Of a stretch of 11,354 nucleotides of DNA, positions 1 to 7,666 are shown in pieces. Each line of letters opens with the position of its first letter. The first letter of the stretch is position 1. Under the pieces are notes generated by a model. That model did not search any database and was not told where the DNA came from. It saw nothing but the letters and a program-made list of their open reading frames with translations. Made by a program: the position numbers and the translations under genes. Source of the DNA: Hydrogenophaga sp. GTDB lineage: Bacteria > Pseudomonadota > Gammaproteobacteria > Burkholderiales > Burkholderiaceae_C. The stretch lies in NCBI GenBank assembly GCA_020047875.1, contig JAIFNE010000174.1, positions 1 to 11,354 on the forward strand, given 5' to 3'.

Positions 1-2711
1 AGCGGTTCGGGCAAGAGCACGCTGGCCTTCGACATCCTGTTCAACGAAGGCCAGCGGCGCTACCTGGAGAGCCTGAACGCCTACGCGCGCAGCATCGTGC
101 AGCCGGCGGGGCGGCCCGAGGTGGATGCGGTCTATGGCATTCCGCCCACGGTGGCCATTGAGCAGCGGCTCTCGCGCGGCGGCCGAAAAAGCACGGTGGG
201 CACCACCACCGAGGTCTGGCATTTCCTGCGCCTGCTGTACGTGAAGCTGGGCACGCAGCACTGCGTGCACGACGGCGCCGCGGTCATGCCGCAAAGCCCC
301 GAGAGCATCGCCGCTGCCATCCTGCAGCGCTACAAGGGGCAACACATCGGCCTGCTGGCGCCGCTCGTGGTGAACCGCAAGGGCGTCTACACCGAACTGG
401 CCGACTGGGCCCGCCCCCGCGGCCACACCCACCTGCGGGTGGACGGCGAGTTCCTGCCCACCACCGGTTTTCCGCGCATCGACCGCTTCAAGGAACACAC
501 CATCGAGCTGCCCGTGGCCGACGGCGTGGTTGACCCGGCCAACGAAGCCTGGCTGCGCGGTCACCTGACCAAGGCGCTGGAAATCGGCAAGGGGCAGGTG
601 CATGTGTTGAGCGCGCTGCAGGGCCTGGGCGAAGCCATGGAAGCGGGTGCGTCCACGCGCGGCATTGGTCGCCTGGAGGTGTTTTCCACCACCCGCGCCT
701 GCCCGGTCTGCGCCACCAGCTACCCCGAACTCGACCCACGCCTGTTCTCCTACAACAGCAAGCACGGCTGGTGCCCCGATTGCGTGGGCACCGGCCTGGC
801 GCTTTCGCGCGAGCAGCGCAAGGCGCTGGATGATTCGGTGCGTGACGACAAGGAAAAAGGGCGCGAGCAGAGCTTCGCCGAACCCGAGGTGGAGGGGCTG
901 GTCGATCAGGTGTGCCCCAGTTGCGACGGCACGCGGCTGAACGCGCAGGCCCGTGCGGTGAAGTTCGGCGGCGTGAGCATTACCGAGGTGGCTCGGCTTT
1001 CGGTGAACGAGGTCCGCAGCTGGGTGCAGGGCTTGCTGAAAGAGGCCGTGCTCAGCCCCCGCGAAGCCGACATCGCGCGTGACCTGCTGCCCGAGATCGA
1101 AAGCCGCCTCACTTTCCTAGAAGACGTGGGCCTGAACTACCTCACGCTCGACCGTGGCGCGCCCACGCTCTCCGGCGGCGAAGCCCAGCGCATTCGCTTG
1201 GCTGCACAGCTCGGCAGCAACCTGCAGGGCGTGTGTTACGTGCTCGACGAGCCCACCATCGGGTTCTGCTCAACGCCCTGCAGAAGCTCGGCGCCATGGG
1301 CAATACCCTGGTGGTGGTGGAACACGACGAAGACACCATCCGCCGCGCCGACCACATCATCGACATCGGCCCCAGCGCCGGCAAACGTGGCGGGCGTGTG
1401 GTGGCGCAAGGCAGCGTGGCTGATCTGTCGGCAAACCCTGAGTCGGTCACCGGCCGCTACCTGCTGCACGCCATGAAACATCCGCTGCAGGCGCGGCGCG
1501 CAGTGGGCGCCGTCACGGTTGAAGCGCCGAAAGCCGAGCAGGCGTCCGATCCCGATGCCGGCCCAGCCACCCAGCGCAGCGCGAAGCCGCGCACGAAAGC
1601 GGGCGCCGACCCCATTCCCGCAGCGTCTTTCCCTGCCCAGCTCGACAACCACTGGCTCGAGGTTCGCGGCGCCAAGCTGCACAACCTGCAAAACCTCACC
1701 GTCGGCGTGCCCCTGCAGCGGCTGGTGGTCGTCACCGGCGTCAGCGGTTCGGGCAAATCCACCTTCGCCCGCGACGTGCTGCTCACCAACGCGGCCGCCG
1801 CCGTGTCGCAGCGCAGTACCTTCGCCGGCCGCCAGCAATGGGACGCTGGCGAACGCCCCACCTGGACCGGCTGCGACAAGCTGCTCGGCGCCGAGGTGGT
1901 GGACCGCGTGCTCGAGGTCGACCAGACCCCCATCGGCAAAACGCCCCGCAGCTGCCCCGCCACCTACATCGGCTTTTGGGACACGGTGCGCAAGCTGTTT
2001 GCCGACACGCTCGAAGCCAAAGCGCGCGGCTATGGTCCCGGCCGCTTCAGCTTCAACACCGGCGAAGGCCGCTGCCCGGCCTGCGAAGGGCAGGGCATGC
2101 GCACCATCGAAATGAGCTTTTTGCCCGACGTGAAAGTGCCTTGCGAGGTCTGCCACGGCGCCCGCTTCAACCCCGAAACCCTGGCCGTCACCTGGAAGGG
2201 CAAGAGCGTTGGCGATGTGCTGCAGATGGAGGTGGATGAGGCCGTCGAATTTTTCGCCTCCATGCCCAACATCAGCCACCCGCTGCAGCTGCTGAAAGAT
2301 GTGGGCCTGGGCTACCTCACACTCGGCCAGCCCAGCCCCACGCTCAGCGGCGGCGAGGCGCAGCGCATCAAGCTCGTGACCGAACTCAGCAAGGTGCGCG
2401 ACGACGTCACGCGCCGCGGCCAGAAGGCGCCGCACACCTTGTATGTGCTGGACGAGCCCACGGTGGGCCTGCACATGGCCGACGTGGAAAAACTCATCCG
2501 CGTGCTGCACCGGCTGGTGGACGGCGGCCACAGCGTGGTGGTGATCGAGCACGACCTTGACGTGATGGCCGAGGCCGACTGGATCATCGACCTCGGGCCC
2601 GAGGGCGGCGGCGGCGGTGGCCGCATCGTGGTGGCCGCGCCGCCCGACGAGGTGGTGCGGCTGGACACGCACACCGGTCGGGTTCTGGGGCCGGTGCTGG
2701 CGCGGGCCTGA
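1..2711 (+). pseudogene. uvrA: UvrA-family excinuclease ATPase, 5' partial and frameshifted
   Basis: UvrA proteins are DNA-damage recognition ATPases of nucleotide excision repair with two ABC modules and zinc fingers. Counting codons from base 1, the window opens inside the first Walker A (SGSGKST, codons 1-7). The first zinc finger follows as C-x2-C-x20-C-x2-C (codons 234-261), then the ABC signature LSGGEAQRIRLA (about 1168-1203) and Walker B LDEPTIG. After a linker at about 1480-1640 the second module has GVSGSGKST (1737-1763), a second zinc finger (cysteines between 2073 and 2153), LSGGEAQRIKL and LDEPTVGLH. The reading frame changes at about 1260, so no single frame covers the gene; the second part runs on without a stop to TGA 2709-2711. 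The N-terminal wording (PEVDAVYGIPPTVAIEQR) differs from housekeeping UvrA, so this is probably a second paralogue, possibly the double-length type known from beta-proteobacteria. Family assignment is secure. Whether the break is real or a sequence error cannot be told here. Confidence 0.85.
1257..1266 (+). other. Frame break in uvrA: about 22 bases missing
   Basis: Upstream, the frame starting at base 1 reads LDEPTIG up to 1261-1263. Downstream, the frame starting at base 1263 reads VLLNALQKLGAMGNTLVVVEHDED. In UvrA proteins the Walker B glycine is followed by about seven residues of the type LHPRDNQ before this leucine-rich stretch. Those residues are absent, and one further base is missing, which accounts for the frame change. 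The missing block includes the histidine that follows Walker B in ABC ATPases of this family. The size of 22 is inferred by comparison with the family and not measured against a reference. Confidence 0.8.
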
Positions 2712-3012
2712 CCTCGCGATCAGGGCATCAACATCCACCTGACCTCGCTCGTCCAGCCCGCGCTTGGCTCGCCGTGTAGCGGGTTGTGGGGCGTGCTGTC
2801 TGGCCGAGCCGTGCCCGCTGAGGTACTTTCACGTAAGCGCCACGGCGCCTGCTCCGCCCTTCGTTGTGGCGGTGTGGCGGTATGGTGCTCGCGGCAAACT
2901 ACTGAGGTGCCATCACCGACGCCTTTGGTGTATGGGCCTGCGCTTGCCTTAGGCGGCCCCAGTGATGCGTAAACTCGAAGGCCGTTGGATCGCCACCGGC
3001 GTAGGCCGATAG
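2712..3012 (+). pseudogene. Decayed paralogue of the YkgJ-like cysteine-cluster gene
   Basis: This stretch aligns with the intact gene at 5661-5987. Its first codons (CGC GAT CAG GGC ATC AAC ATC CAC) match CGT CAT CAG GTC ATC CAC ATC CAC there, but CCT stands in place of the ATG. One extra G near 2780 shifts the frame, after which it reads CGACCLAEPCPL. A 4-base loss near 2825 restores the first frame, which then reads SRKRHGACSALR against SRKRSGACDALR in the intact copy. Further indels follow. A TAA lies at 2970-2972, and the final block RWIATGVG, matching RWIAAGVG, ends at a TAG at 3010-3012. The homology starts directly after the uvrA stop codon. Identity by eye is roughly 60-70 percent, so this is an old or foreign copy and not a recent duplication. 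Confidence 0.8.
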
Positions 3013-3053
3013 GCCGACTTGAACAGCCAACAGCTATCCACCGCTTCGATCAA

Positions 3054-4820
3054 ATGACCTCAATTTACCGTGTCCCAAACCTTAGATTGCTGGTTGGAAT
3101 CGCATTGGTGGCTGCTCTTTTCTCGGTGGCCCGCACTGGTTTTTCCTTTGGCGTGAGCAACAACGTCTTTCACGTGCCCTTTGTGCTGGGCTGGGCGCAG
3201 TTACCGGCGTTCGTCGGCGACGTTTTCTACGCATCGCTCACCAAGTTCACCTCAGTGGTGTGGCCCATCGTTGGCTTGGTGACGAATGAGTCCAACATCG
3301 GCCTGGTATTTCTGGCCGGCCATTTTCTGAGCAGATTTCTGTCGCTGTTGGCGATTGGATGGTTACTTGCCACCCACCTGCGTGCGCCCATCTCTGTCAC
3401 TGCCCTTGCCTTGGTGTGCTGCTCGCTTTCTCCTTGGCTCATTGGCGCCAGTGTGGTGGGAGGACACGGCCTTTGGATCTCCTACTTCACCCACACAGAA
3501 GTCACCTGGGGCCCTTTGCTGGCAGCGCTGCTGGCAGCGCTGGCCGGGCGCTGGGTGTTGGCGGCAGGGTTGGCAGGACTGGTCTTCTCCATCAACGCCT
3601 TTGTCGGCATCTGGCTGCTCACCATGTTGGGAATGGCGTTCCTATTGGGCGGCGCTCAGCGTGCATGGGCTCAATTGCCGAAGGCCGCGCTAGTTTTCTT
3701 GTTGTTGGCCTCACCCGCCCTGGTGTGGATTGCACGATCCATGGGTGGGACATCGGCCGCTTTCAGCTACATCGACTACATCCGCTCTTACTACCCTGAG
3801 CATTTCCTAATCGAGGCGGCCACCTATCGCGAACTGGCCATCGCCGGCGTTTCTGGGATGGCGGGGCTATTGGCTGCCCTGTTGACTCCGCGCCCCCGGT
3901 TCTGGTGGGCAGTGCTTGGAGCTTGCGCGTTGGTGTTCGCATGCGGGGCATTGCTGCCCCACGCGGTGAACCACCGCATCGTTTTCAACCTCCATCTGTT
4001 GCGCATTGATGGCATCGTCCAGTGGTTGTCGATTGTGCTGGCCATCGCTGTGATGAGCCTGCGACTTGGACCCGAGCGAGATGGTGCTGTGCGAGTCTTC
4101 GCGATGTTGGGCTTGCTTTCTTTGTTGTCTTCTTCGCAGGAGCCTTTGGGTCTCTTATTCTCGATATTCAGCCTGGCAGCTGTAATCTGGATTGAGCGAG
4201 GTGCGCAATCGATACCGAATCAACTGTTTGTAAGACGGCATATGGTCGCCGGGTTTTTCTCCGTGCTGGTCATCTTGGTGGGCGTATGGCGCTGGGAATT
4301 CACATGGCTCAACGGAACGCTGTGGCTCGCCATGAGCATTTGCGCTGTGGTTCTGTGCTGCGGCCACCCTGTGCGGTGGTCTACATGGTTGCTCCTCCCG
4401 GTGGCGGTAATGGCCTTGCTGCCGCATGTCAGCAAGAGCCCGAGTTTGCGCTTGGAAGAGTCCCATCCCGCAGGGTTGACTGAGCTCACTAGCTTTGTGC
4501 GCGAGCAAAGCTTACAGGGGCCGTTTCTGTTGTCATTGGACGGCGAGGGCCACGACTACTTTCAATTGCTCAGCCGTCAGCCTGTGTGGGTGGACTGGAA
4601 GCAAGGTGCTGCCGTGATGTGGGAGCCCAATTTCTACAATCAGTGGATGCAGCGCTACCGAGAGGTGGCTTCTTTGAAGGCACCAGTTGAGTTCGCCGTC
4701 TACGCGCAGGCAAACGGCTTACGCCATTTTGTTGTTCCCCAGGCGGGGGCCACTTGCCCTGCCGCCACAAGGCAGCTGTTTCGTAACAGTTCCCACCTAC
4801 TGTGCGGACTGGATGATTGA
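3054..4820 (+). CDS. Multi-pass membrane protein of unknown function
   Basis: I do not recognise this 588-residue protein with certainty. It consists of many hydrophobic segments, by eye ten or more, starting right after a short basic N-terminus (MTSIYRVPNLRLLVGIALVA). A soluble C-terminal tail of about 130 residues follows, rich in aromatic and charged residues (for example RQPVWVDWKQG and NQWMQRYREV). Between membrane segments lies a polar stretch, SYFTHTEVTWGP. The general plan, with polar loops early in a polytopic protein and a soluble end, resembles uncharacterised membrane proteins such as DUF6798 and GT-C-like proteins; this is only an impression. The ATG at 3054 was chosen because the TTG at 2985 lies inside the decayed paralogue and adds a basic, non-conserved leader. 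No clear ribosome binding site is visible. Base composition is more A+T rich than in the flanking genes, which fits acquisition by transfer. It converges with vapC, 27 bases away. Confidence 0.75.
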   Translation: MTSIYRVPNLRLLVGIALVAALFSVARTGFSFGVSNNVFHVPFVLGWAQLPAFVGDVFYASLTKFTSVVWPIVGLVTNESNIGLVFLAGHFLSRFLSLLAIGWLLATHLRAPISVTALALVCCSLSPWLIGASVVGGHGLWISYFTHTEVTWGPLLAALLAALAGRWVLAAGLAGLVFSINAFVGIWLLTMLGMAFLLGGAQRAWAQLPKAALVFLLLASPALVWIARSMGGTSAAFSYIDYIRSYYPEHFLIEAATYRELAIAGVSGMAGLLAALLTPRPRFWWAVLGACALVFACGALLPHAVNHRIVFNLHLLRIDGIVQWLSIVLAIAVMSLRLGPERDGAVRVFAMLGLLSLLSSSQEPLGLLFSIFSLAAVIWIERGAQSIPNQLFVRRHMVAGFFSVLVILVGVWRWEFTWLNGTLWLAMSICAVVLCCGHPVRWSTWLLLPVAVMALLPHVSKSPSLRLEESHPAGLTELTSFVREQSLQGPFLLSLDGEGHDYFQLLSRQPVWVDWKQGAAVMWEPNFYNQWMQRYREVASLKAPVEFAVYAQANGLRHFVVPQAGATCPAATRQLFRNSSHLLCGLDD

Positions 4821-4847
4821 TCCAGCAATCCGAACTATCGACCCAGT

Positions 4848-5252
4848 TCACACCATCCAGTCTTCAAGTTTCAAGCCTGGTACTTTTTCAAAGTGCCGGA
4901 TGTTGTGGGTCACCAAAATGAGCTTTTCCGCAAGCGCGTGTGCGGCGATCTGGGTGTCCAGGTCGCCAATCGGTGTGCCCTGTGTTTTGAGTGCGTGCTT
5001 GATGGTGCCGTAGTGATCGGCTGCCTCGCTGCTCCACTCCAGGCTGGGTAGCCGCAGTAGGAAACTGTCAATCAGCGGCCGGCGGCGGTCTGGCGGAGGC
5101 AGGCCCATTTGACCGAACCGCAGTTCAGCGCGGGTGATGGCGGAAATGGCCACGTGGCGGCGTCTGAGCCCCTCGTTCATGCGCTCCTCCAGTGCGGGCG
5201 ACGAGCGCCGGAGGTAGTAGCTCACGATGTTGGTGTCAAGGATGTAGCGCAT
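4848..5252 (-). CDS. vapC: VapC-type PIN-domain toxin ribonuclease
   Basis: A 134-residue PIN-domain protein. VapC toxins are metal-dependent endoribonucleases that cut tRNA or rRNA and are held inactive by VapB. The acidic residues of the active site are visible: D6 in the opening YILDTN motif, E43 in ITRAELRFG, and D97/D99 in PIGDLDTQIAAHAL. The family's usual late motif LVTHNIRHFEKVPGL is near the C-terminus. The ATG at 5250-5252 was chosen because it overlaps the antitoxin stop as TGATG and places the PIN motif at the very start. An in-frame ATG four codons upstream is less likely. The gene is full length with no missing catalytic residue. The target RNA cannot be predicted from sequence alone. 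Confidence 0.93.
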   Translation of the reverse strand: MRYILDTNIVSYYLRRSSPALEERMNEGLRRRHVAISAITRAELRFGQMGLPPPDRRRPLIDSFLLRLPSLEWSSEAADHYGTIKHALKTQGTPIGDLDTQIAAHALAEKLILVTHNIRHFEKVPGLKLEDWMV

Positions 5253-5506
5253 CACGCGTCCCAACCCTCAAAAGGGCTTGGGCGCGGTGCATCGTCGCGT
5301 GGCTGCAAAAATTCTTCGCTTGGCGGTATGGTGCGCAATTCAGCCAGGAAGGCCTCCAAGTCATCTTTCTTGGGTTTGGGCTGAATGGTGAGGATGCCGT
5401 CACTGGATTTGCTGATCCAGACCTCTTCGGTATCCAGCCGAAACGCCTTGGGCAGGCGAATGGCCTGACTGTTGCCCGTGGTGAAAACTTTGGCTGTGGC
5501 GGTCAT
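5252..5506 (-). CDS. vapB: VagC/VapB-type AbrB-fold antitoxin
   Basis: An 84-residue protein whose N-terminal half (TAKVFTTGNSQAIRLPKAF) is the swapped-hairpin SpoVT/AbrB DNA-binding domain of the VagC/VapB group. The C-terminal half (about 45-84) is charged and proline-rich and should bind and block the toxin. Such antitoxins also repress their own operon, most strongly in complex with the toxin. The start at 5504-5506 is supported by an AAGGGAG ribosome binding site a few bases upstream on the minus strand; a longer in-frame extension to 5635 has no such site. The stop overlaps the vapC start by one base, so the two are translationally coupled. Confidence 0.92.
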   Translation of the reverse strand: MTATAKVFTTGNSQAIRLPKAFRLDTEEVWISKSSDGILTIQPKPKKDDLEAFLAELRTIPPSEEFLQPRDDAPRPSPFEGWDA

Positions 5507-5526
5507 GTCGACTCCCTTTTTCGTGA

Positions 5527-5540
5527 ATACGAAAGTGTAT
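5527..5540. promoter_or_regulatory. Candidate vapBC operator and -10 region
   Basis: In the leader of vapB there is an inverted repeat ATAC-N6-GTAT. A TATAGA hexamer on the minus strand (plus-strand bases 5540-5545) abuts it and could be the -10 box. A repeat overlapping the promoter is where AbrB-type antitoxins normally bind for autoregulation. The repeat is only 4 bases per arm and no good -35 box is visible, so this is tentative. Confidence 0.35.
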
Positions 5541-5660
5541 CTATATTGGAGACGACCAGGTGATCGGTACAACATCGGCAGGGCTTTTGACGACCTGGGT
5601 GTTATGGAGCTGCCCAGTCGTCTGTCGGACTGCACCGACGCCGTGCGCTACCCTTTGCAG

Positions 5661-5987
5661 ATGCGTCATCAGGTCATCCACATCCACCCCGCCGCGCCCA
5701 CCAAGCCCGCGCTGGGCGCGCCGTGCAACGGTTGTGGTGTGTGTTGTCTGGCGGAGCCCTGTCCGCTGGGGCAGGTGATTTCGCGCAAGCGCTCGGGTGC
5801 TTGTGATGCGCTGCGCTGGGACGCAGCGCAGGCACTGTACCGCTGCGGGGCGCTCAGCGATCCTGACGGGGTGCTGGGCGCCCGCTGGCGCTGGGCGGCT
5901 CCGCTGCTGCGCCGGCTGGCTCGGCGCTGGATCGCCGCCGGGGTGGGCTGCGACGCGAGCCTGGAACCGGAATCATTGAAGCCCTGA
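5661..5987 (+). CDS. YkgJ-like cysteine-cluster protein
   Basis: A 108-residue protein with the cluster C22-x2-C25-x2-C28-C29-x4-C34 (PCNGCGVCCLAEPCPLG), followed by C48 (SGACDALRW), C62 (LYRCG) and C97. This CxxCGxCC arrangement is that of the YkgJ/UPF0153 family, thought to chelate zinc or iron, possibly as an iron-sulfur cluster. No precise function is known for the family. The C-terminal third is basic and helical (APLLRRLARRWIAAG). Start choice is uncertain: ATG 5661 lies just before the region shared with the decayed copy at 2712-3012, while an in-frame ATG at 5604 would add 19 residues. Neither has a good ribosome binding site. It converges with the next gene, 10 bases away. Confidence 0.75.
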   Translation: MRHQVIHIHPAAPTKPALGAPCNGCGVCCLAEPCPLGQVISRKRSGACDALRWDAAQALYRCGALSDPDGVLGARWRWAAPLLRRLARRWIAAGVGCDASLEPESLKP

Positions 5988-5997
5988 GGCCCCGCGA

Positions 5998-6390
5998 TCA
6001 GCGCAGGGCCAGCCCGATCAAGCCGGCTGCCAGCACCGCTGCGCCCCACAGCAGCATGCGCGTTCGCGTGCGCAGCACCGCCACCGCGGCCACCAGCCGC
6101 GCGTTCTGCTCGGCCAGTTCGGCCAGCGTCTGGGCCATTGCTTCCTGTGTTCTGGCTTGGCGGTCGATCTGGTGCTGTGCGGCGATCAGGCGGTTCTTCA
6201 GTTCGCCCAGGCTGGGCGGCGCGGCGCCGGGGGTGTCCAGCGCGGTGCCGCTGGCCAACACGTCGATAGAAGGGGCTTCGGCGGGTTTTTTGTCGAGCAG
6301 TTTGCGCGCGGCGTTGAGTACCTTGGGGGCATGCTCAATGACGTCGCCCCAGGGGATGACTTTGAGGGCGACCATCCAGGGAATGGGCAT
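5998..6390 (-). CDS. Small tail-anchored coiled-coil protein of unknown function
   Basis: A 130-residue protein without a recognised domain. The N-terminal 35 residues form an amphipathic segment (MPIPWMVALKVIPWGDVIEH). A proline- and alanine-rich linker (about 36-60) follows, then a predicted coiled coil rich in Q, E and R (about 61-108). A single hydrophobic segment near the C-terminus (about 112-129, MLLWGAAVLAAGLIGLAL) should anchor it in the inner membrane with most of the protein in the cytoplasm. An AAGGA ribosome binding site lies about eight bases before the ATG at 6388-6390, which supports both gene and start. It is divergent from the YeeE/YedE gene, with a shared 149-base spacer. 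Confidence 0.7.
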   Translation of the reverse strand: MPIPWMVALKVIPWGDVIEHAPKVLNAARKLLDKKPAEAPSIDVLASGTALDTPGAAPPSLGELKNRLIAAQHQIDRQARTQEAMAQTLAELAEQNARLVAAVAVLRTRTRMLLWGAAVLAAGLIGLALR

Positions 6391-6539
6391 GGGGAATCCT
6401 TGGCTGCTGTGTGTGGAGTGAGTGGCCGAAACGGCGCTGGCTGTTCAGCTTAACGCGCGGCGGTGCCTGACCTGACTTTGCGCAGCGTCAAACACGATCG
6501 CTGTGTGCGGGCATAGCATTCACTATTGCGTGTATTTAA

Positions 6540-7655
6540 ATGATTTGGACGTCAATCATGAACTGGGCTGGCTGGATCGAACGTTTTGGTGAGCCCACGG
6601 TGCTGGCGGTGTGCGGGTTGCTGGTGGGTCTGGGGTTTGGCTTTTTTGCTCAGCGCTCGCGCTTTTGTCTGCGTGCAGCTGTCATCGAGTTCTGGCACGG
6701 AAAGTTCGGCGACAAGCTCGCCGTGTGGCTGCTGGCGTTTGGCGCGGCAGTGGCAGGGGTACAGCTGCTGATCGTCACCGGCGCGCTGGACGTCAGCACG
6801 GCGCGCCAGTTGTCGGCGCAGGGCAGTGTGTCTGGCGCCTTGATCGGGGGCGTGATTTTTGGTGCGGGCATGGTGATGACGCGCGGCTGCGCCAGCCGCC
6901 TGTTGGTGCTGTCGGCCAATGGCAACTTGCGCGCGCTGCTCTCCGGACTGGTGTTTGCGGTGGCTGCTCAGGCTTCGCTGGGTGGCGTACTGGCGCCGCT
7001 GCGGCTCGCGATTTCAGGCTGGTGGGTGGTGGACGGTGGTCCTTCGCGCAGCCTGCTGGCGCAAGTCGGAGTTGGCCCTTGGGACGGCCTGGTGTTTGCT
7101 GCGGTCTGGCTGATCACTGCCTTGTTCTTCGCGTACCACAGCGGTTGGGCGTTCTGGAAGTGGGCGGGCGGCCTCGGCACCGGGCTGATGGTGGCGCTGG
7201 CCTGGTGGCTGACCTATGCGGTCATGTCGAATTCTTTTGAGCCGGTGCAGATCCAGGGCATGACGTTCAGCGGCCCATCGTCCGACTGGTTGATGCGGGT
7301 GCTGGCCGAGCCGGGCGGTCCGTGGGACTTCGGCCTGGGACTGATGCCAGGGGTGTTCCTCGGCTCGCTGGCGGGTGCGCTGGTGGGAGGCGACTGGAAG
7401 CTGGAAGGCTTTGGCGGCACCTACACCATGCCGCGCTACATCATCGGCGCCATTTTCATGGGCTTTGGCTCCATGTTGGCCGGCGGCTGCGCGGTGGGCG
7501 CGGGCATGACTGGTGGCGCCATCTTCGCCGTCACAGCCTGGCTCACCCTGGGCGGGATGTGGGTGGGCGGTGGAGTGGCAGACCTTCTGCTGGACCGGCC
7601 TCGCAAACAGCGGCCAGACACGGCGAGTGCATCGGCGTCGGCCGCGGCGCCTTGA
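6540..7655 (+). CDS. YeeE/YedE family sulfur-compound transporter (TsuA-like)
   Basis: A 371-residue membrane protein of the YeeE/YedE family, whose studied member TsuA imports thiosulfate along a chain of three conserved cysteines. The matching cysteines are visible here: C43 in SRFCLRA, C117 in MTRGCASR and C317 in AGGCAVGAGMTGG. Their spacing (74 and 200) is close to that of TsuA (69 and 202). Repeated glycine-rich segments (GLLVGLGFGF, GGVIFGAGMVM, GAIFMGFGSML) fit the duplicated fold of the family. The length is that of a single-chain transporter, not the split two-gene form. No TusA-like sulfur carrier partner (YeeD) is adjacent. ATG 6540 or ATG 6558 may be the start; the second has a weak GGAC upstream. 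Substrate is inferred: thiosulfate or a related sulfur compound. Confidence 0.88.
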   Translation: MIWTSIMNWAGWIERFGEPTVLAVCGLLVGLGFGFFAQRSRFCLRAAVIEFWHGKFGDKLAVWLLAFGAAVAGVQLLIVTGALDVSTARQLSAQGSVSGALIGGVIFGAGMVMTRGCASRLLVLSANGNLRALLSGLVFAVAAQASLGGVLAPLRLAISGWWVVDGGPSRSLLAQVGVGPWDGLVFAAVWLITALFFAYHSGWAFWKWAGGLGTGLMVALAWWLTYAVMSNSFEPVQIQGMTFSGPSSDWLMRVLAEPGGPWDFGLGLMPGVFLGSLAGALVGGDWKLEGFGGTYTMPRYIIGAIFMGFGSMLAGGCAVGAGMTGGAIFAVTAWLTLGGMWVGGGVADLLLDRPRKQRPDTASASASAAAP

Positions 7656-7666
7656 GCGCGCTGGGC

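Noticed and set aside
1236..2738. A 500-codon open frame on the minus strand across uvrA
   Set aside because: It is the antisense shadow of the second UvrA module in GC-rich DNA, rich in H, A, G and V with no domain, while the plus strand carries clear ABC motifs.
2764..2972. Two overlapping small ORFs (2764-2952 and 2784-2972) as separate short genes
   Set aside because: Each matches a different part of the YkgJ-like protein in a different frame, so they are pieces of one frameshifted pseudogene.
2985..3053. TTG at 2985 as start of the membrane protein
   Set aside because: It lies within the tail of the decayed paralogue, adds 23 non-hydrophobic residues and has no ribosome binding site; ATG 3054 starts just before the first membrane segment.
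3517..3543. Short tandem repeat of a 12-base unit
   Set aside because: It encodes a leucine-alanine stretch of a membrane segment in frame and has only two copies; there is no reason to see more in it.
7656..7666. Search for a bidirectional terminator between the YeeE and MFS genes
   Set aside because: The spacer is 11 bases and I see no stable stem followed by a T run in it or in the adjacent gene ends.
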